Assembly: GCF_002305875.1 (NCBI RefSeq)
Contig: NZ_CP022098.1
Span: forward strand, 6,262,001-6,326,000
From: Cystobacter fuscus
Lineage (GTDB): Bacteria; Myxococcota; Myxococcia; Myxococcales; Myxococcaceae
Reading direction: 5' to 3'
Length of the DNA stretch: 64,000 nucleotides
Part shown: positions 46,016-54,656 of the stretch, in pieces
How positions within the stretch are numbered: position 1 is the stretch's first letter
Layout of the letters: the number at the start of each line of letters is the position of its first letter
Notes under the pieces: generated by a model
Database searches by the model: none
Told to the model about the DNA's origin: nothing
Seen by the model: the letters and a program-made list of their open reading frames with translations, nothing else
Translations under genes and position numbers: made by a program

Positions 46016-47560
46016 CTATCGCTTCCCGGTCTGCTTCGGCCTCTTGCGGGCCGCTCGCTTCTCTTGCCCCGGCCGCTCGCGGAAAAGCAGGCGGATGGGG
46101 ACGCGCAAGTCGAACGTCTTGCGCAACTGGTTGGTGATGTAGCGCCGGTACATGTCCGGCACCCCTTCCGGCCGGTTGCAGGTGATGGCGAAGGTGGGCG
46201 GTGCCGTGCCCACCTGGGCCATGTAGTACACCCGCAGCGGCCCCCGCCCCACGATGGGCGCCGGGTGGCTCTCCTCGATGTGCTTGAGCAGCCGGTTGAG
46301 CTGGGGGGTGGGCGAGCGGTAGCGGAACTGGTCGGCCAGTTCCACCGCCAGCTCCAACACCTTCTCCACCTTGGAGCCGGTGAGCGCCGAGGTGAAGACA
46401 ATGGGCGCGTAGTGCACGAACTTCAGCGCGTACTTGAGCTCCTCGCGGAAGATCTCCTGCTTGCGCTGATCCGTGCTGATGAGATCCCACTTGTTCACCA
46501 CGATGACCAGCGCGCGGCCCTTCTCCTCGGCCAGGCCCGCCAGCTTGGCGTCCTGGTCCACCGCGGGCTCGGTGGCGTCCATCAGCAGCACCGCCACGTC
46601 GCTGCGCTCCATGGACTTGAGCGCCGCCACCACCGAGAACTTCTCCAGCCGGTGGGCGATCGTCTTCTTGCGCCGGATGCCCGCGGTGTCCGTCAGGATG
46701 ACCTGCCGGTCCTTGTACTTGAGCTCCGAGTCGATGGGATCCCGCGTCGTCCCCGGCACCTCGCTGGCCACCACGCGCTTCTCCTTGAGCAGCGCGTTGA
46801 CCAGGGTGCTCTTGCCCACGTTGGGCCGGCCGATGATGGCGATCCGGATGGGCCGCTCCTCCTCCTCGTCCTCCTCCTGCTTCGCCCCGAGGGGGGTCGC
46901 CGCCGGGGCCTCGCCCTCCTCCCCGTCCTCGTCCCCTTCCCCGTCCTCGCCTTCCTCCCCTTCCGGCACGTACCCGAACGCCGCCTCGTCGGCTTCCGTC
47001 GCCGGCTCGTCGAGCGCCGTCTCGGCGAAGGCCTTGGCGGCCAGTTCCTCGTCGTCCATGGGCGGCAGCTTGCCCACGACGGCCTCCATCATCGTGCCCA
47101 CGCCCAGGCCATGCTCGGCGGAGATGGGGAACACCTCGCCCAGGCCCAGCCGGAAGAACTCCGAGGCGTGCGCCTGGACGAGCTGTGACTCGCTGTCGAG
47201 CTTGTTGGCGGCCACCACCACGGGCTTGCCGCTCTGGCGCAGGTAGGCGGCCACCTCCTGGTCCGCCGTGGTCAGGCCCGCGCGCGCGTCCGTCACGAAG
47301 ACGATGGCGTCACACTCCTCCACCGCGAGCTGCGCCTGCTCGCGCACCTGCTGCAGGAGCGAGTCCTTCTCCCCGGGCACGAAGCCGCCCGTGTCGATGA
47401 TGGTGATGAACCGGCCCTCGCACTCCACGTCCCAGTAATGCCGGTCGCGGGTGACTCCGGGGATGTCCTCCACCAGGGCGATGCGGCGCCGGGCGAGGCG
47501 ATTGAAGAGCGTGGACTTGCCCACGTTGGGGCGTCCCACGATGGCGACCAGAGGCTTCAT
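46016..47560 (-). CDS. der: Ribosome-assembly GTPase Der (EngA)
   Basis: A 514-aa protein with two tandem Era-like GTPase domains, each with P-loop GRPNVGKST, and a C-terminal KH-like domain. G1 of domain 1 lies at residues 8-16; domain 2 begins around residue 233. NKLD and NKWD are the G4 motifs. It acts in 50S subunit assembly. The linker between the G domains is unusually long and acidic (runs such as GEEGEDGEGDEDGEEGE and EEDEEEE), making it longer than the roughly 440-490 residues usual for Der. Start ATG 47560. Confidence 0.95.
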   Translation of the reverse strand: MKPLVAIVGRPNVGKSTLFNRLARRRIALVEDIPGVTRDRHYWDVECEGRFITIIDTGGFVPGEKDSLLQQVREQAQLAVEECDAIVFVTDARAGLTTADQEVAAYLRQSGKPVVVAANKLDSESQLVQAHASEFFRLGLGEVFPISAEHGLGVGTMMEAVVGKLPPMDDEELAAKAFAETALDEPATEADEAAFGYVPEGEEGEDGEGDEDGEEGEAPAATPLGAKQEEDEEEERPIRIAIIGRPNVGKSTLVNALLKEKRVVASEVPGTTRDPIDSELKYKDRQVILTDTAGIRRKKTIAHRLEKFSVVAALKSMERSDVAVLLMDATEPAVDQDAKLAGLAEEKGRALVIVVNKWDLISTDQRKQEIFREELKYALKFVHYAPIVFTSALTGSKVEKVLELAVELADQFRYRSPTPQLNRLLKHIEESHPAPIVGRGPLRVYYMAQVGTAPPTFAITCNRPEGVPDMYRRYITNQLRKTFDLRVPIRLLFRERPGQEKRAARKRPKQTGKR

Positions 47561-47568
47561 GTGGCTTT

Positions 47569-48510
47569 CTACTCGTAACCCAGCTTCTTGAGGCCCTCGG
47601 GCCGCTCGCTCCACCGGGGCTCCACGCGCACCCGGAGCGAGAGGTACACATGCGCCCCCAAGAGCCGCTGGATGGCCTTGCGCGCGTCCGTACCGATCGT
47701 CTTCAACATCTGGCCCTGCTTGCCGATGATGATGGCCTTCTGACTGTCCCGCTCCACGTAGATGGAGCCCGAAATCCGGATGAGCCCCGCGAGCTTGCCC
47801 GGCGGCGTGCCCGGTGGCGGCTCGCGCTCGGACTCGTCGAAGAAGTCCACCAGCACCGCCGTGGAATAGGGAATCTCCTGGCGGCAATGCCGCAACACCT
47901 GCTCGCGGATGTACTCGGCCACCAGCGTCTTCTCCGCCTGGTCCGTGAGCACGTCCTCGGGAAACAAGGGCTCACCCTCGGGCATGTGCCGCAGCACCGT
48001 CTGGAACAGGCCCTCCACCCCGTCGTCCTCCTTGGCGGAGATGGGAATCACCTCGGCGAAGGGGAACTCCCGGCGGTACAGGTCGATGAGCGGCAGGAGC
48101 ACCGGCTTGGGAATGGTGTCGATCTTGTTGATGACGAGGAAGGTGGGCTTGCCCGTCTTCTGCAGCCGCTCGAGGATGTGGCGGTTGCCCGGACTCACCT
48201 CCTGCTTCTCCGTGCCCGTGGGCTCGATGACGAAGAGGACCAGGTCCACCTCGTCCGCGGCCTGCAGGGCCACCTCCACCATGTACCGGTTGAGCTCCCC
48301 CTTGGCCTGGTGGATGCCCGGGGTGTCGAGGAAGGCCACCTGGCCCTCCGGTCGCGTCACCACGCCCAGGATGCGGTTGCGGGTGGTCTGCGGCTTGGGC
48401 GAGACGATGGCGAGCTTCTCGCCCGTCAGCTGATTGAGCAGCGTGCTCTTGCCCACATTGGGACGGCCGATGAGCGCGGCGAAGCCGCTGCGGTGGGTGG
48501 GAGGAGGCAT
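47569..48510 (-). CDS. era: Ribosome-assembly GTPase Era
   Basis: A 313-aa GTPase with G1 GRPNVGKSTLLNQL, G3 FLDTPGIH, G4 NKID, then a C-terminal KH domain containing KAIIIGKQGQMLKTIGTDAR, which binds the 3' end of 16S rRNA. It checks 30S maturation. The gene precedes der by eight bases on the same strand, forming the rnc-era-der order. Start ATG 48510 (MPPPTHRSG). A 180-base gap separates it from rnc upstream. Confidence 0.95.
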   Translation of the reverse strand: MPPPTHRSGFAALIGRPNVGKSTLLNQLTGEKLAIVSPKPQTTRNRILGVVTRPEGQVAFLDTPGIHQAKGELNRYMVEVALQAADEVDLVLFVIEPTGTEKQEVSPGNRHILERLQKTGKPTFLVINKIDTIPKPVLLPLIDLYRREFPFAEVIPISAKEDDGVEGLFQTVLRHMPEGEPLFPEDVLTDQAEKTLVAEYIREQVLRHCRQEIPYSTAVLVDFFDESEREPPPGTPPGKLAGLIRISGSIYVERDSQKAIIIGKQGQMLKTIGTDARKAIQRLLGAHVYLSLRVRVEPRWSERPEGLKKLGYE

Positions 48511-48690
48511 CTGAAGCGTCGAAGGTCGAAGGTGATCAGGCAAACCCCCTCTCACGAGAGGATTTCCCCAGGACAGCGCGAGAACAACGGCCCGCCGCGC
48601 GTCATTGCGGGCGGCCGGGCATCCGAGCCAACGGTGGAACGTGGGCCGACGCGCGACCTTATTCGTCTCGTCCAGTGGGACCAAGTAGTT

Positions 48691-49458
48691 TCAACCCGGT
48701 CTGTCCTCCTTCGGACCGGAATTCGCCGGGGAATCCGGAGGTTCCGGCTTTTCCCCCCGTGCCAGCCACTTCAGGGCGGCATGGGCGGCGTTCTGCTCGG
48801 CCTCCTTCTTGCTACGGCCCGTGGCGCGCGCGTACACGTCCGGCCCCAGCGACACCTGCACCTCGAAGACCTTCTCGTGGTCGGGGCCCGCCTCCGAGAT
48901 GCACTGATAGCGGGGCGTGACCTTGAGCTGCTCCTGGGCCGTCTCCTGCAGCTTCGTCTTGTAGTCCAGCCGGCTGAGCGCCTGGGCCACGCCATCCAGG
49001 GCCTCGGCGAAGTGCCGATCCACCAGCCCCATCACCGGCGCCAGGCCCGCCTCGAGGTAGAGCGCGGCGAAGATCGCCTCCAGCGCGTTGGCCAGGAGCG
49101 AGCTCTTGTCCCGGCCCCCACTGAGCTCCTCACCCCGTCCGAGCAGCAGCAGCTCACCCAGCGCCAGGCGGCGCGCGATGCGCGACAGGCCATCCTCGTT
49201 GACGATGCGGGCGCGCAGCGGCGTGAGCTCCCCTTCCCGCATCTGGGGAAAGCGCTCCATGAGCCGGTGGCCCACCGCCAGGTTGACCACCGCGTCCCCG
49301 AGGAATTCCAGCCGCTCGTTGTCCTGGAATCCCTCGCCCCGGTGCTCGTTGACCCAGCTCTTGTGCGTGAGCGCGGTGAGCGCCAGCTCCGCGCGGGGGA
49401 ACACCACCCCCAGGCGCGCCTCCAGGGTCTTCACCCGCTCGGCGGGCGGCAGTGTCAT
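48691..49458 (-). CDS. rnc: Ribonuclease III
   Basis: A 255-aa double-strand-specific endoribonuclease processing rRNA precursors and structured mRNAs. The catalytic signature [12 protein letters not shown] and the second acidic site [15 protein letters not shown] are intact. The C-terminal double-stranded RNA-binding domain contains [19 protein letters not shown] 49458 is used; GTG 49473 overlaps the upstream acyl-CoA dehydrogenase stop as GTGA and would add five residues. The tail after the dsRBD is Pro/Lys-rich. Confidence 0.93.
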   Translation of the reverse strand: MTLPPAERVKTLEARLGVVFPRAELALTALTHKSWVNEHRGEGFQDNERLEFLGDAVVNLAVGHRLMERFPQMREGELTPLRARIVNEDGLSRIARRLALGELLLLGRGEELSGGRDKSSLLANALEAIFAALYLEAGLAPVMGLVDRHFAEALDGVAQALSRLDYKTKLQETAQEQLKVTPRYQCISEAGPDHEKVFEVQVSLGPDVYARATGRSKKEAEQNAAHAALKWLARGEKPEPPDSPANSGPKEDRPG

Positions 49459-49469
49459 CCCGTGCCCCT

Positions 49470-50615
49470 TCACGCGCCCTTGAAGACCTCGCGCGAGATG
49501 ATGGTGCGCTGGATCTCGCTCGTGCCCTCGCCGATCTCACACAGCTTGGCGTCACGCAGGTAGCGCTCGACGGGGAACTCGCGCGTGTAGCCGTAGCCGC
49601 CGTGGATCTGCACCGCCTTGTTGCAGGCGCGCGTGGCCGCCTCGGAGGCGAACAGCTTCGCCATGGAGGCCTCCTGGCTGTAGGGCCGGCCCGCGTCGGC
49701 GAGCAGGGCCGCGCGGTGCACCAGGAGCCGCGCCGCGTCCAGCTCCGTCTTCATGTCCGCGAACATCCAGCGCAGGCCCTGGAACTCGGAGATGGGCTGG
49801 CCGAAGGCCGTGCGCTCACGCGCGTAGCGCACCGACTCCTCCAGCGCCCCCCGCCCCAGGCCCACCGCCAGCGCCCCGATGGTGATGCGGCCCTTGTCGA
49901 GGATCTTCATCGTGTCGATGAAGCCCGCGTCCACCTCGCCCAGCCGCTGGCTGTCCGGCACCTCCACGCCCTCGAGCACCAGCTCCGCCGTGTCCGAGGA
50001 GCGCATGCCCAGCTTGCCGTGGATGGAGCGCTGGCTGAAGCCCTTCATCCCCTTCTCCAGGATGAAGGCGGTGATGCCCTTCTGCTTCTTCTGCGGCGTG
50101 GTGATCGCCAGCACCACGAACACGTCACCCACCGTGCCCTGGGTGATGAACATCTTCGCGCCGTTGAGCACCCACGTGTCGCCGTGGCGCACCGCCGTCG
50201 TCTTCATCCCCGCGGCGTCCGAGCCGCTGCCCGGCTCGGTCAGGCCCCACGCGCCCAGCCACTCGCCGCTGGCGAGCCTGGGCAGGTACTTGCGCCGCTG
50301 CGCCTCGTTGCCGAAGACGCGCAGGTGGCTGGTGCCCAGGCCGTTGTGCGAGGCCACCGTGAGGGCGAGCGAGCCGTCGTAGCGGGCGATCTCCTCCACC
50401 GCCACCGCCACGGCCAGCGAGTCCATGGCCGCTCCGCCGTACTCCTCGGAGACCAGCATGCCCAGCACGCCCAGTCCACCCAGCTCCCGCACCACCTCCA
50501 GCGGGAAGGTCTCGTCCTTGTCCCACTCGCGCGCGAAGGGACGGACCTTGCGCTCGCAGAAGTCACGCAGGGAAGCCTGAAGAGCTCGATGGCTTTCGGG
50601 AAGTTCGAAGTCCAT
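49470..50615 (-). CDS. Acyl-CoA dehydrogenase (copy 3)
   Basis: A 381-aa FAD enzyme. Signatures are AWGLTEPGSGSDAAGMKTT and KAVQIHGGYGYTREFPVERY. The C-terminal motif is KLCEIGEGTSEIQR, which keeps the Glu (363) at the usual catalytic site; isovaleryl-CoA dehydrogenases normally have Ala there. It sits 36 bases after an acyl-CoA carboxylase beta subunit, suggesting branched-chain or short-chain acyl-CoA catabolism. A TATACA box (revcomp at 50628-50633) lies in that gap. Confidence 0.9.
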   Translation of the reverse strand: MDFELPESHRALQASLRDFCERKVRPFAREWDKDETFPLEVVRELGGLGVLGMLVSEEYGGAAMDSLAVAVAVEEIARYDGSLALTVASHNGLGTSHLRVFGNEAQRRKYLPRLASGEWLGAWGLTEPGSGSDAAGMKTTAVRHGDTWVLNGAKMFITQGTVGDVFVVLAITTPQKKQKGITAFILEKGMKGFSQRSIHGKLGMRSSDTAELVLEGVEVPDSQRLGEVDAGFIDTMKILDKGRITIGALAVGLGRGALEESVRYARERTAFGQPISEFQGLRWMFADMKTELDAARLLVHRAALLADAGRPYSQEASMAKLFASEAATRACNKAVQIHGGYGYTREFPVERYLRDAKLCEIGEGTSEIQRTIISREVFKGA

Positions 50616-50651
50616 GGTCGGGATGTATAGCAGAGGGGGTTGGGAGGACCA

Positions 50652-52181
50652 TCAAACCGGGTAGACGCCGTGCTTCTTGGCGGCCCGGGGTTGGAAACGA
50701 CGAGAATACAACTCGTAGCGCTGCAACAATTCATGACGCAGCCGCTCACCCGGGACGACCTCGTCCACCACCAGCTCGCTCGCCAGCTTGAACAGGTCCA
50801 CGTCTTCCTTGTACTCGTCGCGCAGCTGCTGCACGTAGGCGGCGCGCTCGGCCTCGGGCTTGTCCTGGATCTTGTTGAAGTAGACGGCGTTGACGGCCGC
50901 CTCGGGCCCCATCACCGCGATCATCGCCTGGGGCAGCGCCAGGGTGGCGTCCGGCGCGAAGCCCGGCCCGCTCATGGCGTACAGGCCCGCGCCATAGGCC
51001 TTGCGCACCACCACGCAGATGCGCGGCACGCTCGCCTCGCTCACCGCGGAGATCATCTTCGCGCCCGAGCGGATGATGCCCGCGCGCTCCACCTTGGTGC
51101 CAATCATGAACCCCGGCACGTCCGCCAGGTAGAGCAGCGGAATGTTGAAGGCGTCACACAGCCAGATGAAGCGCGCCGCCTTGTCCGCCGAGTCCACGAA
51201 GAGCACGCCGCCCTTGTACTTGGGCTGGTTGGCCACGATGCCCACCGGGCGGCCCCCGATGCGCGCCAGGCCCGTGATCAGCTCCTGGGCGAAGAGCTTC
51301 TTCACCTCGAACCAGCTCCCCTCGTCGATGAGCTCCGCGATGAGCGCGTGCATGTCGAAGGGCTTGTTCTGATCCGCGGGGATGATCTCCTCCACCCGCT
51401 TGCCACTCGTCTTGGGCGCGCGCGCCTCCACCACCGGCGGCGTCTGGGTGAAGTTCTCCGGGAAGAAGGCCAGGTACTTCTTCGCCGCCTCGATGGCCTC
51501 CTGCTCCGTCTTCACCAGCACGTCGCCGCAGCCGGACACCGAGCAGTGCATCTTCGCGCCGCCCATCTCCTCGAGCGTCACCTTCTCGCCGATGACCATC
51601 TCCGCCATGCGCGGGCTGCCCAGGTACATGGAGGCATTGCCCTCCACCATGATGACCAGATCGCAGAAGGCGGGAATGTACGCGCCGCCGGCCGCCGAGG
51701 GCCCGAAGAGCAGGCACACCTGCGGCACCTCTCCGGACAGGTGCACCTCGTTGTAGAAGATGCGGCCCGCGCCGCGCCGGCCGGGGAACATCTCCACCTG
51801 ATCCGTGATGCGCGCTCCCGCCGAGTCCACCAGGTAGAGCAGCGGACAGCGCAGGCTCCGGGCCGTCTCCTGGATGCGGAGGATCTTCTCCACCGTGCGC
51901 GCGCCCCAACTGCCCGCCTTCACCGTGGAGTCGTTGGCCATGATCGCCACCGGACGCCCCGCCACCCGGCCCAGGCCCGTGATGACACCGTCCGAGGGCA
52001 GCTCCGGATCCAGGTTGTTGGCGAGCTTCGCGTCCTCGACGAACGAGCCCTCGTCCACCAGGAGCCGGATGCGCTCGCGCGCGAACAGCTTGCCCGCTTC
52101 CTGGTTCTTCGCGTGGTACTTCTCGGCCCCGCCCCGCTCCACCTGGGCGCGCTTTTCCAGCAGCTTCTGGTCGGATGACAT
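50652..52181 (-). CDS. Acyl-CoA carboxylase, carboxyltransferase (beta) subunit
   Basis: A 509-aa member of the propionyl/methylcrotonyl-CoA carboxylase beta family. Two crotonase-like halves bind the acyl-CoA and the carboxybiotin: LYLVDSAGARITDQVEMFPG with CLLFGPSAAGGAYIPAFCD in the N half, and LADVPGFMIGTKVERAGIIR with KAYGAGLYAMSGPGFAPDA in the C half. Substrate cannot be told from sequence. The biotin-carrying alpha subunit is not next to it. Start ATG 52181 is preferred to longer frames. Confidence 0.9.
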   Translation of the reverse strand: MSSDQKLLEKRAQVERGGAEKYHAKNQEAGKLFARERIRLLVDEGSFVEDAKLANNLDPELPSDGVITGLGRVAGRPVAIMANDSTVKAGSWGARTVEKILRIQETARSLRCPLLYLVDSAGARITDQVEMFPGRRGAGRIFYNEVHLSGEVPQVCLLFGPSAAGGAYIPAFCDLVIMVEGNASMYLGSPRMAEMVIGEKVTLEEMGGAKMHCSVSGCGDVLVKTEQEAIEAAKKYLAFFPENFTQTPPVVEARAPKTSGKRVEEIIPADQNKPFDMHALIAELIDEGSWFEVKKLFAQELITGLARIGGRPVGIVANQPKYKGGVLFVDSADKAARFIWLCDAFNIPLLYLADVPGFMIGTKVERAGIIRSGAKMISAVSEASVPRICVVVRKAYGAGLYAMSGPGFAPDATLALPQAMIAVMGPEAAVNAVYFNKIQDKPEAERAAYVQQLRDEYKEDVDLFKLASELVVDEVVPGERLRHELLQRYELYSRRFQPRAAKKHGVYPV

Positions 52182-52377
52182 GGCGCCGGGGGCATAGCAG
52201 AAAGGGGCTCGCCTGGCTGCTTCGACTTCCTCGCGGGCGCTGGCCATGAAGCCGAGTGGACAAGCGCACGCCGGGGGGTGCCATCCCGGACGACCCTGCC
52301 TACCTTTCTTCCTACCAAGGACGAACTACCGTGGGGGAGTTCCGTGCCTTGCGGGTCATCGGACAGAGGAGGACGGA

Positions 52378-52722
52378 ATGATGTTCGCGAAAAAGGCCAA
52401 GCTGGCGGCGAAGAGTGACTTGTATCGGAAATTCCTCGCCAGGAAGCTCCTGAAGGATCTGCCCAAGTACGCGCGCAACCGGTGGGAGGAATTCGATCCG
52501 GATGATGCACTGCACTATGTGGGCCTGACCACCTACAAGCCCGCCAGCGCCTCGTTCGCTGGCATCGGCGCCTTCGTCATCGGCTGCGCCGTCGGCGGCA
52601 TCGCCGCCCTGCTGCTCACGCCCAAGACCGGGCCGGAGCTGCGCACCAACGTGAAGGACAAGGCGATGGACTACCTCGGCCGGCAGGGCATCAACGTGCC
52701 GGAGAAGACCGCCAACGCCTGA
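52378..52722 (+). CDS. YtxH-domain protein
   Basis: A 114-aa protein starting at tandem ATG codons with AGAGGAGG eight bases upstream. The YtxH-type hydrophobic segment FAGIGAFVIGCAVGGIAALLLTPKTG is quoted only in part here: GIGAFVIGCAVGGIAALL, then LTPKTGPELRTNVKDKAMDY. Such proteins are membrane-associated with an amphipathic C-terminal helix and are often stress-induced; function is poorly known. It is divergent from the carboxylase gene and is followed by a clear terminator. Confidence 0.82.
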   Translation: MMFAKKAKLAAKSDLYRKFLARKLLKDLPKYARNRWEEFDPDDALHYVGLTTYKPASASFAGIGAFVIGCAVGGIAALLLTPKTGPELRTNVKDKAMDYLGRQGINVPEKTANA

Positions 52723-52746
52723 GCCGCACCGCGTCAGGCGTCGTTC

Positions 52747-52808
52747 AGAGCCCGGAGGGTGCCGACACCCGGCATCCCCCGGGCTCTTCCGTTCGTTTTG
52801 TTTTGTTT
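52747..52808 (+). terminator. Factor-independent terminator after the YtxH gene
   Basis: AGAGCCCGG (52747-52755) pairs with CCGGGCTCT (52779-52787); the inner GGGTGCCG and CGGCATCCC extend the stem with a one-base bulge. TTCGTTTTGTTTTGTTTG follows. Confidence 0.85.
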
Positions 52809-52816
52809 GTTTCGAC

Positions 52817-54106
52817 TCAGTACACCCGCAGCAGCCGGGTCCGGATGTCGAAGTGGGGCCGGCGCACGTCGACGATCGTCACCTCGCCCCGCGTTTCATC
52901 GAAGGAGCCCCCGAGCAGGTTCGTCGCGAGCAGCGCCGAGACATAGGCGGCGTCCGCCGCGTCGAGCGTGTGCAGCTTCGACAGCTTGATGGTGCGCGAG
53001 AAGCTCACGTGGCCCTCGACATTCCAGACGCTGCGCACCGTGGGCGCCCGGGTCCTCGCGGCGAAGTTCTCCGACGCGGGGCCCAACGTCGCCAGGGACG
53101 GAGGGACCTTCTCGAGGACATAGGTGTCGAAGAGGGGGTTGCCCGAGCCTCGCAGCAGCTTCACCCCCAACAACTGTCCCGTGGGCGATTGCTCCAGCTC
53201 GAGATCCACCGACAACGTGTTGGCGCCCGCCACGCTCCTGTCCAGCTCTCCCAACGGATCGCGGGCCCGGCGAGCCCTCGAGCCCGCGGTCCCCGAGCGC
53301 GCCACGTCCTCCAGGCGCTCCGTCCCCGAGGGCCCCCCGGTGGCGTCGTCCGGACTGCCCGTGGCCCCGTAGCGCGCGGCCCCCTTCATCAACTCGCGCG
53401 GATTGATCGCGGGGAAGAAGTGCCGGAGCACGCCCTGGTAGTCGAAGAGCGACGCGCCCGTCAGCCCCTTCTCCAGCGCATGGTCCATCTGGCCGAAGTA
53501 GGTGTCGACGAGGCCATTCTCCACACGCACCGTGGCCAGGCCGTCATCGAGGAAGCCCTGCACCCGGCCCCGCACCCGCTCGCGCTCCTCCGCCAGGCGT
53601 TGCTCGGGTGAAGGCCCGTCCCCCGGTCTCCAGGTGTGGCCCCGGGGCGCGTCCTCGGCCGCGCTCCCCTGCTCCACCGGAAGTCCTCCCGGGCCCGGAA
53701 ACAGCCGCACCGCTCGCGGCACGTCGGGCACCTGGGGGACGACGGACGGTGCCCCGGCCTCGGGACTCCTCGAGGGGCCTGACGACGCGATGGGCTCCGG
53801 GGCCGTGACGGGCGCCGGAGCGGAGGCCGGCTTTCTCACAGGAGGCCCCTGGGGCGACCGACGGGGTGTTTCCCGGGGCGGCACCGCGGGAGGCTCCGCC
53901 CCGGCGACCTCGCGAGGCGCTTCGTGCTCGGTGAACTCGAGCAGGATGGGTTCACGGGCCTCGGGGGGAGAGGCGAGCGAGGGAGGCCTCGCGCGCCACA
54001 GCAGCAGACCCAGGGCCCCATGCAGGACCAGGGACAGCAGCAAGGCCCCCAGCAGCCAGGAGCGCCACCAGGAACGAGCCCCACGCGCTCGCCGCGTATC
54101 CGTCAG
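52817..54106 (-). CDS. TonB-like protein with N-terminal membrane helix and uncertain start
   Basis: About 429 aa. A basic N-terminus (DTRRARGARSWWRSW) leads to one hydrophobic helix (LLGALLLSLVLHGALGLLLW). Then come a long Pro/Ser/Ala-rich region of about 150 residues and a folded C-terminal domain. This resembles TonB/energy-transducer organisation, with an unusual C-terminal domain (LSVDLELEQSPTGQLLGVKL, then GHVSFSRTIKLS). No ATG, GTG or TTG fits upstream of the helix: CTG 54106, overlapping the bcp stop as CTGA, is the best position. Function is inferred from layout only. Confidence 0.65.
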   Translation of the reverse strand: MTDTRRARGARSWWRSWLLGALLLSLVLHGALGLLLWRARPPSLASPPEAREPILLEFTEHEAPREVAGAEPPAVPPRETPRRSPQGPPVRKPASAPAPVTAPEPIASSGPSRSPEAGAPSVVPQVPDVPRAVRLFPGPGGLPVEQGSAAEDAPRGHTWRPGDGPSPEQRLAEERERVRGRVQGFLDDGLATVRVENGLVDTYFGQMDHALEKGLTGASLFDYQGVLRHFFPAINPRELMKGAARYGATGSPDDATGGPSGTERLEDVARSGTAGSRARRARDPLGELDRSVAGANTLSVDLELEQSPTGQLLGVKLLRGSGNPLFDTYVLEKVPPSLATLGPASENFAARTRAPTVRSVWNVEGHVSFSRTIKLSKLHTLDAADAAYVSALLATNLLGGSFDETRGEVTIVDVRRPHFDIRTRLLRVY

Positions 54107-54567
54107 GTGGCACTCAGGCGCTTGAGGACGTTCATCGCCTCGGTGATGTGCTTGGTGGCCTGGAGCTGCGAATTGAAGACGTGCTGGACGATGCCCTGAC
54201 GGTCGATCACATACGTGACCCGGCCCGGCAGCAGCCCCATGAACGAGCGCGGCACACCGTAGCTCTTGCGCAGTGAGCCGTCCGCGTCGCTGATCAACGT
54301 GAAGGGCAGCCGGTGCCGGGTGGCGAAGGACTCGTGCGAAGAAGTCTCGTCGGAGCTGACGCCGATGACCTCGGCGCCCACCTGGACGAAGTCCTCGTAG
54401 GCGTCGCGGAAGGAGCAGGCCTGGGCCGTGCACCCCGGGGTTTCATCCTTGGGATAGAAGTAGAGGACGACGGCCTTCTGCTGACGCAGGGACTTGAGAC
54501 TCGCCGGACTCCCATTCTTGTGGGTGAAGTTGAAGTCCGGGGCTTCGTCGCCAACCTTGATCGTCAT
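54103..54567 (-). CDS. bcp: Thioredoxin-dependent peroxiredoxin Bcp
   Basis: A 154-aa atypical 2-Cys peroxiredoxin that reduces hydrogen peroxide and organic peroxides. The peroxidatic Cys46 lies in DETPGCTAQA and the likely resolving Cys51 five residues on, as in E. coli Bcp. KAVVLYFYPKDETPG and DADGSLRKSYGVP are family blocks. Start ATG 54567, with GGAG about eight bases upstream. The gene has a recognisable promoter; the TonB-like gene begins at its stop. Confidence 0.93.
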   Translation of the reverse strand: MTIKVGDEAPDFNFTHKNGSPASLKSLRQQKAVVLYFYPKDETPGCTAQACSFRDAYEDFVQVGAEVIGVSSDETSSHESFATRHRLPFTLISDADGSLRKSYGVPRSFMGLLPGRVTYVIDRQGIVQHVFNSQLQATKHITEAMNVLKRLSAT

Positions 54568-54597
54568 GAGGAGGACTCCGCGTGAAAAGGAGTCCCC

Positions 54598-54626
54598 TGT
54601 ATAATCGCCCGCCCTCACGACCGAAA
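54598..54626 (-). promoter_or_regulatory. Promoter of bcp, -35 within a hairpin loop
   Basis: On the minus strand TTTCGG (54621-54626), a 17-bp spacer, then TATACA (54598-54603), about 30 bases before the bcp ATG. The -35 sits in the loop of the inverted repeat at 54607-54644. Confidence 0.5.
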
Positions 54627-54644
54627 GGAATGATGAGGGCGGGC
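54607..54644. terminator. Strong hairpin after the cytochrome gene, without a U-run
   Basis: GCCCGCCCTCA (54607-54617) and TGAGGGCGGGC (54634-54644) make a perfect 11-bp stem with a 16-nt loop, 12 bases past the stop of the MYXO-CTERM gene. No T-tract follows on the minus strand, so it may stabilise the mRNA or assist Rho-dependent termination. Confidence 0.55.
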
Positions 54645-54656
54645 CCGTTCGGACGC

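Noticed and set aside
48548-48561. CCTCT-CACG-AGAGG hairpin between rnc and era
   Set aside because: Too short for a terminator and no T-run; an RNase III processing site is possible but unsupported.
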